Positions 63,654 through 64,000 of a stretch of DNA of 64,000 nt are shown here, one piece after another. Origin of the DNA: Cellvibrio sp. PSBB023 (lineage in GTDB: Bacteria; Pseudomonadota; Gammaproteobacteria; Pseudomonadales; Cellvibrionaceae). The position numbers were made by a program, and so were the translations under genes. The first letter of the stretch is position 1, and every line of letters starts with the position of its first letter. The notes beneath the pieces were generated by a model. It had not been told where the DNA came from. It saw only the letters and a list, made by a program, of their open reading frames with translations, and ran no database searches. The stretch lies in the NCBI RefSeq assembly GCF_002007605.1, contig NZ_CP019799.1, forward strand, positions 3,016,001-3,080,000. The letters run 5' to 3'.

Positions 63654-64000
63654 TTAGTCATTTGCTAGCCACTGTTTAATCAGCATTTCCACTCGTTCCA
63701 AATCGTACTGGCGCAACGCCGTTGACAAGTGTTGATGGCGCTGTTTTCCCAGTTGTTCAAGCGTCAACTCCGCCATGATTCGTTTGCAACTTCCCATATC
63801 ACCACTGGCCGCTGCGGCAGCAAAATCCTGCAGCCGGGAATGAATGGGCAATAAATCCGGCGGCGGGAATTCCGTCAACGCATGTGATGATGGTGCCGCC
63901 TGATGATTGTCGCCCTCAAAACGCGCAGCCGTAAATTGACGCAATGCATTAAAAATATCATCGAAGGCATAGGGCTTGCCGATAAATTCCTGAAAGCCTT
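63654..64000 (-). CDS. C-terminal end of a two-component receiver protein (partial)
   Basis: The frame is open to the window edge, so the gene continues beyond 64000. The leftmost coded part reads FIGKPYAFDDIFNALRQFT, the end of a receiver (REC) domain with the conserved Lys-Pro pair. A ~70-residue helical tail follows. It is probably a hybrid histidine kinase or multi-domain response regulator. The upstream domains are outside the window. It is convergent with the RraB-like gene. Confidence 0.7.
   Translation of the reverse strand, partial: GFQEFIGKPYAFDDIFNALRQFTAARFEGDNHQAAPSSHALTEFPPPDLLPIHSRLQDFAAAAASGDMGSCKRIMAELTLEQLGKQRHQHLSTALRQYDLERVEMLIKQWLAND

Overview
The window looks like a chromosome segment of a gammaproteobacterium in or near Cellvibrio (Cellvibrionaceae). 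The grounds are Ser-rich linkers behind lipoprotein signals (95-2212, 5186-6688), a lone sugar-binding domain of the kind attached to GH3 glucanases, and gene orders shared with Pseudomonas and Enterobacteria (yicC/rph; yibQ-ctpA-envC-gpmI-yibN-grxC-secB; glnA-DUF4124-ntrB-ntrC; thiI and typA nearby). No rRNA, tRNA, CRISPR array or complete insertion sequence was seen.

1-6.7 kb: a Ser-linker lipoprotein, a hotdog thioesterase, a cytochrome b561/YceI pair, a stand-alone ExoP-type galactose-binding-like protein and a second Ser-linker lipoprotein with a DUF4832-like end. 6.7-20.1 kb: an A+T-rich accessory island. It starts with a foldable leader whose segments can pair in mutually exclusive ways, then a 2098-residue exported multidomain protein, then a ~1072-residue exported transglutaminase-like protein. 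The latter ends in a hydrophobic C-terminal module whose stop codon directly abuts a small membrane-protein gene. Downstream lie more small membrane-protein genes, a decayed zinc-ribbon membrane protein, a second orphan copy of the C-terminal region carrying a different hydrophobic module plus its own abutting membrane-protein gene, and a 42-base relic of the large gene's 5' part. This is the layout of a polymorphic toxin/immunity locus and is the main novelty candidate.

20.1-38.9 kb: mostly core genes. yicC/rph, DUF2789, TIGR02444, an ABC-F ATPase, then the cell-envelope cluster yibQ-ctpA-envC-gpmI on the minus strand and yibN-grxC-secB on the plus strand, ppx with a DMT exporter, a frameshifted outer-membrane protein gene, a TerC-CBS protein with ExoD, and a FemAB-like acyltransferase. 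39-51 kb: three chemoreceptors, ntrBC, a DUF4124 protein, glnA and a cation/proton antiporter. NtrC-type dyads and a -24/-12 promoter fit classical nitrogen control of glnA and ntrBC.

51.7-64 kb: thiI, a patch of likely acquired genes (an internally deleted acyltransferase, a solitary ccmC, vapBC), then typA, a TauE/SafE permease, hemH, several small housekeeping genes, a PQQ-type sugar dehydrogenase, pip, dtd, rraB and the C-terminal end of a two-component receiver protein cut by the window edge.
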